From Mycolicibacterium anyangense (lineage in GTDB: Bacteria; Actinomycetota; Actinomycetes; Mycobacteriales; Mycobacteriaceae): 64,000 nucleotides of DNA. Made by a program: the position numbers and the translations under genes. A model generated the notes under the pieces. That model had not been told where the DNA came from. It worked only from the letters and a program-made list of their open reading frames with translations, and did no database searches. This document shows positions 25,738 to 34,905 of the stretch, one piece after another. The stretch is from the NCBI RefSeq assembly GCF_010731855.1, contig NZ_AP022620.1:4960001-5024000 (forward strand). Direction: 5' to 3'. Positions within the stretch are counted from its first letter, which is position 1; each line of letters begins with the position of its first letter.

Positions 25738-26721
25738 GTGAATACCGAACACATCGACATCGGCCTGGCTCGGTACTCCGACTGGGCGTTCACCTCCACG
25801 ATCGTCGTCCTGGTGGGCGCGCTGCTGCTGCTGGCCGTCGAGCTGGCCTACAGCCGCGGACGCAAGGCCGAGGCGCGTGAGCTGGTGGCGGCAGGGACCG
25901 GAGCCGTCACCGCCGACAGCGACCGCCCCGGTGTCGTCGTCGACGCCCCGACGCGCTCGACCGACGAACGGATCGGCAAGGCCGGCCTGGCCCTGGTCTA
26001 CGTCGGCATCGCGCTGCTGTTCGCCTGCATCGTGCTGCGTGGCCTGGCCACCATGCGCGCGCCCTGGGGCAACATGTACGAGTTCATCAACCTGACCGCG
26101 TTCAGCGGATTGGTGGCGGCCGCGGTGGTGCTGCGCAAGCCGCAGTACCGCGCGCTGTGGGTGTTCGTGCTGTTCCCGGTGCTGATCCTGCTGGCGGTGT
26201 CCGGCAAGTGGCTCTACACCAACGCCGCGCCCGTCATGCCCGCGCTGCAGTCCTACTGGCTGCCCATCCACGTCTCGGTGGTCAGCCTGGGCTCCGGGGT
26301 GTTCCTGGTCGCCGGTGTGGCCAGCATCCTGTTCCTGCTGAAGATGTCGAAGTTCGGACAGCCGGACCAGACCAGCGCCCTGGCCAACATCGTGGCCAAG
26401 CTGCCCGACGCCCAGACCCTGGACCGCATCGCCTACCGCACCACCATCTTCGCGTTCCCGATCTTCGGGTTCGGTGTGATCTTCGGCGCAATCTGGGCCG
26501 AGGAGGCGTGGGGCCGGTACTGGGGCTGGGACCCGAAGGAGACGGTGTCGTTCATCGCCTGGGTGGTCTACGCCGCCTATCTGCACGCCCGCTCGACGGC
26601 TGGTTGGCGTGACAAGAAGGCCGCCTGGATCAACGTGGTCGGATTCGTCGCGATGGTCTTCAATCTGTTCTTCATCAACCTTGTGACGGTCGGGCTGCAC
26701 TCCTACGCCGGAGTGAGCTGA
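25738..26721 (+). CDS. ccsA: Cytochrome c biogenesis protein CcsA/CcsB (haem handling)
   Basis: A 327-residue polytopic protein of the haem-handling family. The haem-binding tryptophan motif is WGRYWGWDPKET (about 260-271), with conserved His residues in flanking helices (IHVSVVSLG, YLHAR, LHSYAGV). The GTG at 25738 follows the ccs1 stop by 2 bp and gives the family length (about 324 in M. tuberculosis). With ccs1, ccdA and the thioredoxin it completes system II for covalent haem attachment, needed for the bc1-aa3 branch. Confidence 0.94.
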   Translation: MNTEHIDIGLARYSDWAFTSTIVVLVGALLLLAVELAYSRGRKAEARELVAAGTGAVTADSDRPGVVVDAPTRSTDERIGKAGLALVYVGIALLFACIVLRGLATMRAPWGNMYEFINLTAFSGLVAAAVVLRKPQYRALWVFVLFPVLILLAVSGKWLYTNAAPVMPALQSYWLPIHVSVVSLGSGVFLVAGVASILFLLKMSKFGQPDQTSALANIVAKLPDAQTLDRIAYRTTIFAFPIFGFGVIFGAIWAEEAWGRYWGWDPKETVSFIAWVVYAAYLHARSTAGWRDKKAAWINVVGFVAMVFNLFFINLVTVGLHSYAGVS

Positions 26722-26797
26722 CCCGAGCCTGCGCTAGGCTTTGGAAGTACCGCACGAGAATCACTCGACCCGAAACGAAAGTCAGGGGGAAGTGCAC

Positions 26798-27976
26798 GTG
26801 TCCGATCATCATGGTCCGCGTCCGGCCCGCGAATTGACTGATGCGACAACGGTGTTCCGCGCGCAGCGGTTCTCCGACCCGGCGACCTCGGCACCCCAGC
26901 CGGAGCCCGATTGGCTGACGGCGACGCCGCCGATCGGCATACCGCTCGATCCGATACCGGCGGCGGCGCCGTACTACAACTCCTATGTCAACGAGGTGCC
27001 TCCGGTGCCGTCGTACCGGCCGACTGTGCCGCCGACGCCGTACCCGGACCTGTCGACCAGTGCGCTGCTGCGCCAGGTCAAGACGCCGCCGTCGTCGGGT
27101 TGGCGCCGGCTGCTCTATCTGGCCTCCGGCAAGCTCATCAACGTCGGCGAGAGCCCGCGGGACGCCCAGAACAAGAACCTCGTAGCGCAGGTCAACCGGC
27201 CACTGCAGGGTTGCTACAAGATCGCGCTGCTGTCGTTGAAGGGTGGCGTCGGCAAGACCACCATCACCGCGACGCTGGGCGGAACGTTCGCCACGGTCCG
27301 CGGGGACCGGGTGATCGCGGTCGACGCCAACCCCGACCGCGGCACCCTGAGCCAGAAGGTGCCGCTGGAGACCCCGGCCACGGTGCGTCACCTACTGCGC
27401 GACGCCGAGGGCATCGAGCGCTACAGCGACGTCCGCAGCTACACCTCGCAGGGCCCGAGCCGGTTGGAGGTGCTGGCCTCCGAGAGCGACCCGGCTGTGT
27501 CGCAGGCGTTCAGCGCCGAGGACTACGACCGCGCGCTGGAGGTGCTGGAGCGCTTCTACAGCCTGGTCCTCACCGACTGCGGCACCGGTCTGATGCACTC
27601 GGCCATGGCGTCGGTGTTGGCCAAGGCCGACACTCTGATCGTGGTGAGTTCAGGGTCGGTGGACGGCGCGCGCAGCGCCTCGGCGACGCTGGATTGGCTC
27701 GACGCTCACGGGCATCAGGATCTGGTCCGCCGATCGGTGTGCGTGATCAACGCCGTGCGCCCACGGTCCGGCAAGGTCGACATGCAGAAGGTCGTCGACC
27801 ATTTCTCGCGGCGGTGCCGGGCGGTGCGGGTGGTGCCGTTCGACCCGCACCTGGAAGAGGGCGCCGAAATCGATCTGGACCGGCTACGGCCCAAGACCCG
27901 TGCGGCGTTGATCGAGCTGGCCGCGGTGGTGGCCGACGGCTTTCCCGCCGCCAATCATGACGAGCGGTTCGGCTAG
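26798..27976 (+). CDS. MinD/ParA-like ATPase with Pro-rich N-terminus (Rv0530-like)
   Basis: A 392-residue protein. The first 110 residues are Pro/Tyr-rich and probably disordered (RPTVPPTPYPDL). A P-loop ATPase domain follows with Walker A LKGGVGKTT (about 150-158) and a deviant MinD-type arrangement, plus VDANPD (Walker A') and LTDCGTGL (Walker B region). The same layout occurs in ESX-linked EspI-type ATPases, but no ESX genes are present here. The GTG at 26798 follows AGGGGGAAG. Rv0530 equivalent; role unknown, perhaps spatial positioning. Confidence 0.85.
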   Translation: MSDHHGPRPARELTDATTVFRAQRFSDPATSAPQPEPDWLTATPPIGIPLDPIPAAAPYYNSYVNEVPPVPSYRPTVPPTPYPDLSTSALLRQVKTPPSSGWRRLLYLASGKLINVGESPRDAQNKNLVAQVNRPLQGCYKIALLSLKGGVGKTTITATLGGTFATVRGDRVIAVDANPDRGTLSQKVPLETPATVRHLLRDAEGIERYSDVRSYTSQGPSRLEVLASESDPAVSQAFSAEDYDRALEVLERFYSLVLTDCGTGLMHSAMASVLAKADTLIVVSSGSVDGARSASATLDWLDAHGHQDLVRRSVCVINAVRPRSGKVDMQKVVDHFSRRCRAVRVVPFDPHLEEGAEIDLDRLRPKTRAALIELAAVVADGFPAANHDERFG

Positions 27977-28146
27977 CGCGGGTTGTTCGGGTTGTTGTTG
28001 TCCCCGTGGGTGAGCCGCCACAGAAAGTCCGGGTCGTCATCGGGTCCGATGACACGCGTCTTGGGGCGGTTCGCCTGCGCGCGAACGGCGCGCCATCCGA
28101 CGTAGACCACGGCGGCGATGATCAAGGCGAGCAGCAGGTACAGCAC
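27973..28146 (-). CDS. 57-residue single-TM protein (Rv0530A-like)
   Basis: A short gene on the minus strand with an excellent GGAGGT site 4 bases before its GTG start. The product has one N-terminal TM helix (about residues 2-17), then a polar stretch and an Asn-rich tail (GDNNNPNNPR). Its stop overlaps the stop region of the MinD-like gene. M. tuberculosis has a small gene, Rv0530A, at the same position as I recall. Function unknown. Confidence 0.75.
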   Translation of the reverse strand: MLYLLLALIIAAVVYVGWRAVRAQANRPKTRVIGPDDDPDFLWRLTHGDNNNPNNPR

Positions 28147-28193
28147 AACAACCTCCTTGGTCCGAATATACGCGCGTCGGTAGGCTCGGCGCC

Positions 28194-28505
28194 GTGTCAG
28201 ACAATTCGGGCGGCTCGACGGGCCGCATGCTCCGGGACGTCGTCGTGTACACGCTGGCGAGGCTCGTCTTGGTGGTCGTGCTGACCGCTGCGATCTATTA
28301 CTTCGCCCAGCTGATCGGCATTCACCAGTTCCCGCTCGTGATCGCGATGCTGTTCGCGATCGTCATCGCCCTGCCGTTGGGTATCTGGCTGCTGGCGCCG
28401 CTGCGCAAGCGCGCCACCGCCAGCATCTCCGCGATCGACGAGCGGCGCCGCAGCGATCGCGAGCAGTTGCGTGCCCGGCTGCGCGGGGACAAGTCCGGGC
28501 AGTAG
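28194..28505 (+). CDS. DUF4229 membrane protein (Rv0531-like)
   Basis: A 103-residue protein with two TM helices (about 21-40 and 46-66) and a charged C-terminal helix (ISAIDERRRSDREQL). This fits the actinobacterial DUF4229 family. GTG start. Its stop abuts that of menA. Function unknown; conserved next to menaquinone genes. Confidence 0.82.
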   Translation: MSDNSGGSTGRMLRDVVVYTLARLVLVVVLTAAIYYFAQLIGIHQFPLVIAMLFAIVIALPLGIWLLAPLRKRATASISAIDERRRSDREQLRARLRGDKSGQ

Positions 28506-29375
28506 CTAACCCAGCACCAGGGCCACCGCGACCGCGATCGACCACACCAGCATCGTCAGGCCGGTATCGCGCAGTACCGGGATGAGGTCGCGGCCGCCGA
28601 GCCCGCGACGCACCGGACCGGCGGCCCGCACCGCCAGCGGTGTCGCCACCAGGCCGACCGCGCACCACGGGGTGGCCGCGGTCAACGCCACGGTCAGCAC
28701 TGCGGCCAGGCCGAGCAGCGCCAGATACAACGCCCGGGTCCGGGCGTCCCCGAGCCGCACCGCCAGCGTGGTCTTGCCCGCCACGGTGTCGGTGGGGATG
28801 TCACGCAGGTTGTTGGCGACCAGCACGGCCGAGGACAACGCTCCGGTCGCCACCGCCAGCACCGCTCCGACCCAGTCGACCCGCAGCGCCTGGGTGTACT
28901 GCGTGCCCAGCACCGCCACCAGTCCGAAGAACACGAACACGGCGACCTCACCGAGGCCTGCGTAGCCGTAGGGCCGGGAGCCGCCGGTGTAGAGCCACGC
29001 CCCGGCGATACAGGCCACCCCGACGGCGATCAGCCAGGGCGCGCTGAGGATCGCCAGCGCCAGGCCGGCGACCGCGCCGACGGTAAGGCTCGCCACGGCG
29101 GCGGTCAGCACCGCGCGCGGGCTGGCGAGTTTGGAGCCGACCAGCCGCAGCGGGCCGGAGCGCACGTCGTCGGTGCCGCGGATGCCGTCGGAGTAGTCAT
29201 TGGCGTAGTTCACGCCGACGATCAATGCCATCGACACGGCCAGGGCCAGCAGCGCCTTCCACCACACCGCGGCATGCAGCCAGGCCGCGGCTCCGGTGCC
29301 GGCGATCACCGGTGCGATCGCGTTGGGCAGGGTCCTGGGTCTGGCCCCCTCGATCCACTGCGCAACGCTTGCCAT
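28506..29375 (-). CDS. menA: 1,4-dihydroxy-2-naphthoate polyprenyltransferase MenA
   Basis: A 289-residue UbiA-superfamily membrane enzyme that attaches the polyprenyl chain to 1,4-dihydroxy-2-naphthoate, the step that makes demethylmenaquinone. The prenyl-diphosphate motif [15 protein letters not shown] lies at about 59-73 and a second acidic motif NNLRDIPTD at about 175. Seven to nine TM helices. ATG at 29375 matches the known MenA N-terminus (MASxAQW); an ATG at 29384 would add three residues. Divergent from MTA phosphorylase. Confidence 0.95.
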   Translation of the reverse strand: MASVAQWIEGARPRTLPNAIAPVIAGTGAAAWLHAAVWWKALLALAVSMALIVGVNYANDYSDGIRGTDDVRSGPLRLVGSKLASPRAVLTAAVASLTVGAVAGLALAILSAPWLIAVGVACIAGAWLYTGGSRPYGYAGLGEVAVFVFFGLVAVLGTQYTQALRVDWVGAVLAVATGALSSAVLVANNLRDIPTDTVAGKTTLAVRLGDARTRALYLALLGLAAVLTVALTAATPWCAVGLVATPLAVRAAGPVRRGLGGRDLIPVLRDTGLTMLVWSIAVAVALVLG

Positions 29376-29417
29376 GCCCGACATCGTCGCACGCAGCGAA
29401 TGGCTCACAATGGTCGG

Positions 29418-30194
29418 ATGATCGGAGTCATCGGCGGTAGCGGCTTCTACAGCTTCTTCGGTGCCGACGCCCGCAGCGTCAACCTGGACACCCCCTACGG
29501 CGAGCCGAGCGCGCCCATCACCGTGGGCCAGGTGGGGGAGCACGAGGTGGCGTTCCTGCCGCGGCACGGTCTGAGCCACGAGTTCTCGCCGCACACCGTG
29601 CCGTACCGGGCCAACATGTGGGCGCTGCGTGCACTCGGGGTGCGACGGGTGTTCGGGCCGTGCGCGGTGGGCAGCCTCACCCCCGAACTCGGGCCGGGCT
29701 CGATTGTCGTTCCCGATCAACTCGTGGACCGCACCCGCGGCCGTGCCGACACCTACTTCGACTCCGGCGGTATCCATGTGGGCTTCGCCGACCCGTACTG
29801 CCCGACGCTGCGGGCCGCGGCCACCGATCTGCCCGGCGTGATCGACGGCGGCACCATGGTGGTGGTCCAGGGTCCGCGCTTTTCCACCCGTGCCGAAAGC
29901 CAGTGGTTCGCGCGCCAGGGCTTCACGCTGATCAACATGACCGGCTACCCCGAGGCGGTACTGGCTCGTGAGCTGGAGATGTGTTACGCCGCACTGGCTT
30001 TGGTAACCGATCTCGACGCGGGCATCGACGTGGGCGCCGGCGTGCGGGCGGTGGACGTGTTCGCGGAGTTCGAGAAGAACCTGGTGCCGTTCAAGAAGCT
30101 GGTCCACGAGGCGATCGATCAGGTGGCCTCCGAACGGGTCTGCACGCACTGCCTGGCCCACGAGGGCGTCGAGCTGCCGTTCGACCTGCCATGA
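29418..30194 (+). CDS. mtnP: S-methyl-5'-thioadenosine phosphorylase (Rv0535-like)
   Basis: A 258-residue purine-nucleoside phosphorylase-family enzyme cleaving methylthioadenosine to adenine and methylthioribose-1-phosphate. Markers: GVIGGSGFY (phosphate loop), [17 protein letters not shown] and the substrate motif [10 protein letters not shown] at 29418 begins the family consensus; one at 29400 would add six residues. Overlaps the epimerase gene by 4 bp. Confidence 0.92.
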   Translation: MIGVIGGSGFYSFFGADARSVNLDTPYGEPSAPITVGQVGEHEVAFLPRHGLSHEFSPHTVPYRANMWALRALGVRRVFGPCAVGSLTPELGPGSIVVPDQLVDRTRGRADTYFDSGGIHVGFADPYCPTLRAAATDLPGVIDGGTMVVVQGPRFSTRAESQWFARQGFTLINMTGYPEAVLARELEMCYAALALVTDLDAGIDVGAGVRAVDVFAEFEKNLVPFKKLVHEAIDQVASERVCTHCLAHEGVELPFDLP

Positions 30195-31222
30195 GAATCC
30201 TGCTCACCGGCGCGGCCGGCTTCATCGGGAGCCGGGTGTGGGCCGCACTGCTGGCCGACGGGCATGAGGTGGTGGCGGTCGACGCTCTGCTGGATGCCGC
30301 GCACGGAGACGGCGCCGTGCTGCCCGACGCGTGCCACCGGCTCGATGTACGGGACGCGGATGCGTTGGCGCCGTTGCTGATTGGTGTCGATGCCGTCTGT
30401 CACCAGGCCGCCGTGGTCGGCGCCGGGGTCAATGCCGGTGATGCCCCCTCGTACGCCTCGCACAACGATTACGGCACCGCGGTGCTGCTGGCCCAGATGT
30501 ACCGGGCGGGGATCAACCGGCTGGTTCTCGCGTCGTCCATGGTGGTGTACGGTCAGGGCGGGTATTCCTGCCCGGTGCATGGCGTAGTAGATCCGTTGCC
30601 GCGTAACAGATCTGATCTCGACGCCGGGGTGTTCGAGCATCGCTGCCCACTGGGTGGTGAGGAACTGCGCTGGCAGCTGGTCGGCGAGGATGCGCCGCTG
30701 ACGCCGCGCAGCCTGTATGCCGCCAGCAAGACTGCGCAGGAGCATTACGCGCTGGCGTGGGCCGAGTCGACGGGCGGGTCGGTGGTGGCGCTTCGCTACC
30801 ACAACGTGTACGGCCCCGGGATGCCGCGCGATACCCCGTATTCCGGTGTGGCAGCGATCTTCCGGTCCTCGCTGGAAAAGGGTGAACCACCCCGGGTCTT
30901 CGAGGATGGCGGCCAGATGCGCGACTTCGTGCACGTCGACGACGTCGCCGCCGCCAACGTTGCCGCCATCGGGTCCGGGGCCGGTGGCTTTCTGGCGGCC
31001 AATGTCTGCTCTGGGCAGCCGATTTCGATCCTCGACGTCGCCACCCGGCTGTGCGAGGCGCGGGGCGGGCCGGCGCCGGTGATCACCGGAGGCTACCGCA
31101 GTGGTGATGTCCGTCATATCGTCGCTGACCCGGCCCGTGCTCGGGAACGGCTCGGCTTCCGCGCGACGGTCGACCCGACCTCGGGTCTGAAGGAGTTCGC
31201 CTTTGCGCCGCTGCGCGCCTGA
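30191..31222 (+). CDS. NAD-dependent epimerase/dehydratase (Rv0536/galE3-like)
   Basis: A 343-residue extended short-chain dehydrogenase. NAD-binding GAAGFIGS at about 7-14, and the catalytic YAASK at about 177-181. The C-terminal half carries [10 protein letters not shown] and [10 protein letters not shown] as in nucleotide-sugar epimerases. The sugar nucleotide is not identifiable. Co-transcribed with MTA phosphorylase as in M. tuberculosis. The synteny breaks after this gene. Confidence 0.87.
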   Translation: MRILLTGAAGFIGSRVWAALLADGHEVVAVDALLDAAHGDGAVLPDACHRLDVRDADALAPLLIGVDAVCHQAAVVGAGVNAGDAPSYASHNDYGTAVLLAQMYRAGINRLVLASSMVVYGQGGYSCPVHGVVDPLPRNRSDLDAGVFEHRCPLGGEELRWQLVGEDAPLTPRSLYAASKTAQEHYALAWAESTGGSVVALRYHNVYGPGMPRDTPYSGVAAIFRSSLEKGEPPRVFEDGGQMRDFVHVDDVAAANVAAIGSGAGGFLAANVCSGQPISILDVATRLCEARGGPAPVITGGYRSGDVRHIVADPARARERLGFRATVDPTSGLKEFAFAPLRA

Positions 31223-31361
31223 CGTGGCACAGATCACTCCCGATTCTGTTTGCGCGGTGCCGATTTCGGAACACTGCGCGGCTGCGCTCCGGCGGCAGTG
31301 ACTCTCGTCACCTCTGGTGCCGCGGGGTCCACAAGGCCGGTTTCATCTGACAGAATCTTGA

Positions 31362-31382
31362 TTGAATCCAAACTAGCTTCAA
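31362..31382. promoter_or_regulatory. TTGAA-N11-TTCAA dyad before ahpC
   Basis: TTGAA (31362-31366) and TTCAA (31378-31382) form an inverted repeat just before the AAGGAG ribosome site of ahpC, in a locally AT-rich patch. It is a candidate site for a peroxide-responsive regulator such as OxyR, whose gene is not adjacent here. Confidence 0.4.
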
Positions 31383-31397
31383 GGAGTGGTGACAGTC

Positions 31398-31985
31398 ATG
31401 GCGCTTCTGACGATCGGTGATCAGTTCCCGGCGTACGACCTGAAGGCGGTTGTCGGTGGCGACCTGTCGAAGGTCGATGCCAAGCAGCCCGATGACTACT
31501 TCACCCAGGTGACCAGTTCGGACAGCCCCGGCAAATGGCGCATTATCTTCTTCTGGCCCAAGGACTTCACGTTCGTCTGCCCCACCGAGATCGCCGCGTT
31601 CGGCAAGCTCAACGACGAGTTCGAAGACCGTGATGCCCAGGTACTCGGCGTGTCGGTCGACAACGAGTTCGTGCACTTCCAGTGGCGGGCCCAGCACGAG
31701 GATCTCAAGAAGCTGCCCTTCCCGATGGTGTCCGACCTCAAGCGCGAGCTGGCCGCGGCGACCGGTGTCCTCAACGCCGACGGGGTGGCCGACCGTGCCA
31801 CCTTCATCGTCGACCCCAACAACGAGATCCAGTTCGTGTCGGTGACCGCGGGCTCGGTCGGCCGCAACGTCGACGAGGTGCTGCGGGTGCTCGACGCGCT
31901 GCAGTCCGACGAGCTGTGCGCGTGCAACTGGAAGAAGGGTGACCCGACGATCAACGCCGGTGAGCTGTTGGCCGAGGCGGTCTGA
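31398..31985 (+). CDS. ahpC: Alkyl hydroperoxide reductase AhpC
   Basis: A 195-residue peroxiredoxin reducing peroxides and peroxynitrite. Peroxidatic Cys61 is in DFTFVCPTE; resolving Cys174 and Cys176 are in ELCACNW, the three-Cys pattern of mycobacterial AhpC. Length equals that of the M. tuberculosis enzyme, which fixes the ATG at 31398. AhpD follows 2 bp later. In M. tuberculosis ahpCD lies in another region next to an oxyR remnant, so the location differs here. Confidence 0.96.
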   Translation: MALLTIGDQFPAYDLKAVVGGDLSKVDAKQPDDYFTQVTSSDSPGKWRIIFFWPKDFTFVCPTEIAAFGKLNDEFEDRDAQVLGVSVDNEFVHFQWRAQHEDLKKLPFPMVSDLKRELAAATGVLNADGVADRATFIVDPNNEIQFVSVTAGSVGRNVDEVLRVLDALQSDELCACNWKKGDPTINAGELLAEAV

Positions 31986-31987
31986 GC

Positions 31988-32521
31988 ATGAGCATCGACG
32001 CCATCAAAGAGGCGCTGCCGGAGTATGCCAAGGATCTCAAGCTGAACCTCGGCAGCATCGCCCGGTCGACCGAACTCACCGAACAGCAGCTGTGGGGCGC
32101 GCTGGTGGCCACCGCCGCCGCGACCAAGTCCGAGCAGCTGTTGCGTGAGATCAGCGAGGACGCGCTGGACGTGCTCTCCGAAGAGGCCTATCACGCCGCG
32201 TTGGGCGCCGCCTCGATCATGGGCATGAACAACGTCTTCTACCGCACCAAGCATCAGCTCGACGGCCGCTATGACGACCTGCGGGCCGGGCTGCGGATGA
32301 ACATCATCGGCAACCCGGGGGTGGCCAAGGCCGACTTCGAGCTGTGGTCGCTGGCGGTGTCGGCGATCAACGGTTGTGATCAGTGCCTGGCCGCACACGA
32401 GAAGGAACTGCGCGACGCCGACGTGTCGCGCACGGTGATCTTCGAGGCGATCCGGCTGGCCGCGATCGTCTCCGGTGTCGCGCAGGCGTTGATGACCGCT
32501 GCGGTGCTCACGACCGCCTGA
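31988..32521 (+). CDS. ahpD: Alkyl hydroperoxide reductase partner AhpD
   Basis: A 177-residue AhpD disulfide reductase. The CxxC active site is CDQC (Cys130, Cys133), with His137 and Glu118 of the proton relay conserved. It re-reduces AhpC using electrons from lipoamide of the dihydrolipoamide system. Starts 2 bp after ahpC. Confidence 0.95.
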   Translation: MSIDAIKEALPEYAKDLKLNLGSIARSTELTEQQLWGALVATAAATKSEQLLREISEDALDVLSEEAYHAALGAASIMGMNNVFYRTKHQLDGRYDDLRAGLRMNIIGNPGVAKADFELWSLAVSAINGCDQCLAAHEKELRDADVSRTVIFEAIRLAAIVSGVAQALMTAAVLTTA

Positions 32522-32577
32522 GCGGGTCGGCCAACCAGATGGTTGGTCCATGACCGCGGGTACCGCATACTGGGCGG

Positions 32578-33705
32578 GTGAAGACAGCGATCTGCGACCA
32601 GTTCGGCATCGATTTCCCGTTGTTCGCGTTCAGTCACTGCCGGGACGTCGTCGCCGCGGTGACCAACGCCGGCGGCTTCGGCGTCCTCGGCGGTACCGCC
32701 TTTCGGCCTGATCAGCTGGACCAGGAACTGACCTGGATCGACGAGCAGGTGAAAGGTCGGCCGTACGGCGTCGACATCATCGTGCCGGCCAAGTTCGAGG
32801 GCAAGGGCGAGAAGCTCAGCACCGGTCAGCTCGCCGACCGCATCCCCGAGGACTACCGCAGCTTCATCGCGGATCTGTTGACCGCCCACGGCATCGAGGT
32901 CGAGGACAAGCCCCGGATTGCGGCGTCGTCGCTGTCCGGCGACACCGGTGAGAGCCTGCTCGAGGTGGCATTGAACCACCCGATCAAGTTGATGGCCAAT
33001 GCACTCGGCGTGCCGCCGGACTACATGATCGAAGCGGGCAAGCGGACCGGTATCCCGGTGGCCGCGCTGGTCGGCGCCAAGGAGCACGCCATCAAGCAGG
33101 TCAACGCCGGGGTGGATCTGCTCATCGCGCAGGGCACCGAGGCCGGCGGGCACTGCGGTGAGGTAACCACCCTGGTTCTCATCCCGGAAGTCATCGAGGC
33201 GATCGAGGCGGTCGGTAAGCCGGTACCGGTGCTGGCCGCGGGCGGCATCGTGACGGGACGGCAGATGGCGGCGTCGGTGGCCCTCGGTGCGGCCGGGGCC
33301 TGGACCGGTTCGGTGTGGTTGACGACGGAGGAGGCCGAGACCGCCCCGCACACCGTCCAGAAGATGCTGGCGGCATCCTCGCGGGACACCATCCGCTCGG
33401 CGGGCCGTACCGGTAAGCCGTCGCGTCAGCTGCGGTCGGACTGGACGGATGCGTGGGCCCCGAATCCCGGTGGCCGCCAGCCCCTTCCGTTGCCGCTGCA
33501 GTCGATGATCTCCGAGCCAACGCTGCGCCGGATCGACAAGCTGGCCGAGAACGGGCATCCGGGCGCCCAGCAGCTGGCCACCTACTTCGTCGGTCAGGGT
33601 GTCGGACTGATGAACAAGGTCAAACCCGCCCGCGAGGTGGTCCTGGAGTTCATCGAGGACTACGTCAATGCCGCCGAGCGGTTGTCGAGGTCCCTGGAGG
33701 ACTGA
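32578..33705 (+). CDS. Nitronate monooxygenase (2-nitropropane dioxygenase-like)
   Basis: A 375-residue FMN TIM-barrel of the NMO/2-nitropropane dioxygenase group. Features: the N-terminal FAFSHCRDVVAAVTNAGGFGVLGG, the FMN-binding AGVDLLIAQGTEAGGHCGEV with the catalytic His, and the phosphate-binding VLAAGGIVTGRQ with LGAAGAWTGS. GTG start at 32578. Possible substrates are nitronates or a quinone; mycobacterial members can also be enoyl reductase-like. Not operonic with a clear partner. Confidence 0.87.
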   Translation: MKTAICDQFGIDFPLFAFSHCRDVVAAVTNAGGFGVLGGTAFRPDQLDQELTWIDEQVKGRPYGVDIIVPAKFEGKGEKLSTGQLADRIPEDYRSFIADLLTAHGIEVEDKPRIAASSLSGDTGESLLEVALNHPIKLMANALGVPPDYMIEAGKRTGIPVAALVGAKEHAIKQVNAGVDLLIAQGTEAGGHCGEVTTLVLIPEVIEAIEAVGKPVPVLAAGGIVTGRQMAASVALGAAGAWTGSVWLTTEEAETAPHTVQKMLAASSRDTIRSAGRTGKPSRQLRSDWTDAWAPNPGGRQPLPLPLQSMISEPTLRRIDKLAENGHPGAQQLATYFVGQGVGLMNKVKPAREVVLEFIEDYVNAAERLSRSLED

Positions 33706-33729
33706 GCCGCACTGACCGCTGCGCCGCGC

Positions 33730-34905
33730 TCACAATCCGTAGACCCGCTCGGCGTTGGCCGCAGCGATCATGTCCACGATGCGGATGGCGTCGGCCTGCG
33801 CCCAATCGCCGCTGCGCACCCACTCGCCGAGCACCAGTCCCATCGCGCGGCGCCACAGTACCGATCCCAGGACGTGCAGTTCGGGTGGCCCGAACGCGTC
33901 CGACGAGTACAGCTGCTTGGCGAACGGCGCGGTGTCCAGCGCCTCGGCGACCAAACCTGTCGAACGGGCACCGAGGTAGTTGATCGCCAACCCGACGTCG
34001 AAGTTCACATGGTCGAACGCCTGTGCCAGATAACCGGATTGGCGATGGAACGGATAGCAGTGCAGCAGTAGCACCGGTACCGGCGGCATCGTGCGAAGCA
34101 GTGGCAGCAGGAGCAGGGGATCGCAGCGGTGCAGATCCAGATCGCGGTCGCCGAACCCCACGTGCACCTGGATCGGCAGCCCGTGGGCGGCTGCCTCGTG
34201 CACCCCGAAGGCGATCAGAACCGGGTCGTCGATCCGCACCGGACCCGGATTCGCCGCGAGCGCGCGGGCATGTGTGACGACCTCGGCATCGGATGGCCGG
34301 TTCCAGTCGATGTCGAATCCGGTGCGATAGGCCACGATCGTCTTGGTGCCGACGACGGCCGGGTCGGCGACGGCCGATGCCAGCGCCGAGCGCATGGCCT
34401 CGGGGAAGTCCTGCGGCGCGGTCCCGCCGTCGATCAGGTCCTCGGCCAGTCGTTCCAGCCGCACGATCTCGAACGACTGCCCGCCGGCGAGTTCGGCGAG
34501 GCGGCGGTGTGAGGTGATCCGGTCGCCCTTGAACCCGGTATCGACGATCCAGCGCGAGACGCCGGCGGCCGGCAGCATCGTGGTGGCCAGTTCGTCGGGA
34601 CCGAACTCGTCGCGGCGCTTCCAGTACGTCTCGGCGTCCGCGTGCGGCGGAAGCCCGAGAAGTGGTGCACACCAACGCCGTATCGCGAATCCCAGCGGGG
34701 AGTCGAACTGCGTCATCCACGGCGGCACGGGATCGTTGGATCCCTCGTTGATCGAGAACTCGAAGGTCGCCCGATCGATCCGTTCGGTGAAGCTGCCGTG
34801 CACGTGGTGATCGACGAGCGCGACGGTGCGCAGGTGCTGCGCCAATTCCTCGGGAACCTGCCCGGATACCCCGTCGAAGACGTCGGGCACTTCACCAGCC
34901 GGCAT
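33730..34905 (-). CDS. Amidohydrolase-2 family protein (FluG N-domain-like, Rv1879-like)
   Basis: A 391-residue metal-dependent hydrolase. The N-terminal metal pair is VDHHVHGSF (about 31), then HVGFGDRDLD and LLHCYPFHRQSGYLA, and SSDAFGPPELH with the metal Asp. The same domain is fused to glutamine-synthetase-like ligases in FluG proteins and, from memory, is next to glnA3 in M. tuberculosis. Here it ends an operon with such a ligase. It may open a ring or hydrolyse an amide formed on the gamma-glutamyl route. ATG at 34905 overlaps the aminotransferase by 14 bp. Confidence 0.82.
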   Translation of the reverse strand: MPAGEVPDVFDGVSGQVPEELAQHLRTVALVDHHVHGSFTERIDRATFEFSINEGSNDPVPPWMTQFDSPLGFAIRRWCAPLLGLPPHADAETYWKRRDEFGPDELATTMLPAAGVSRWIVDTGFKGDRITSHRRLAELAGGQSFEIVRLERLAEDLIDGGTAPQDFPEAMRSALASAVADPAVVGTKTIVAYRTGFDIDWNRPSDAEVVTHARALAANPGPVRIDDPVLIAFGVHEAAAHGLPIQVHVGFGDRDLDLHRCDPLLLLPLLRTMPPVPVLLLHCYPFHRQSGYLAQAFDHVNFDVGLAINYLGARSTGLVAEALDTAPFAKQLYSSDAFGPPELHVLGSVLWRRAMGLVLGEWVRSGDWAQADAIRIVDMIAAANAERVYGL

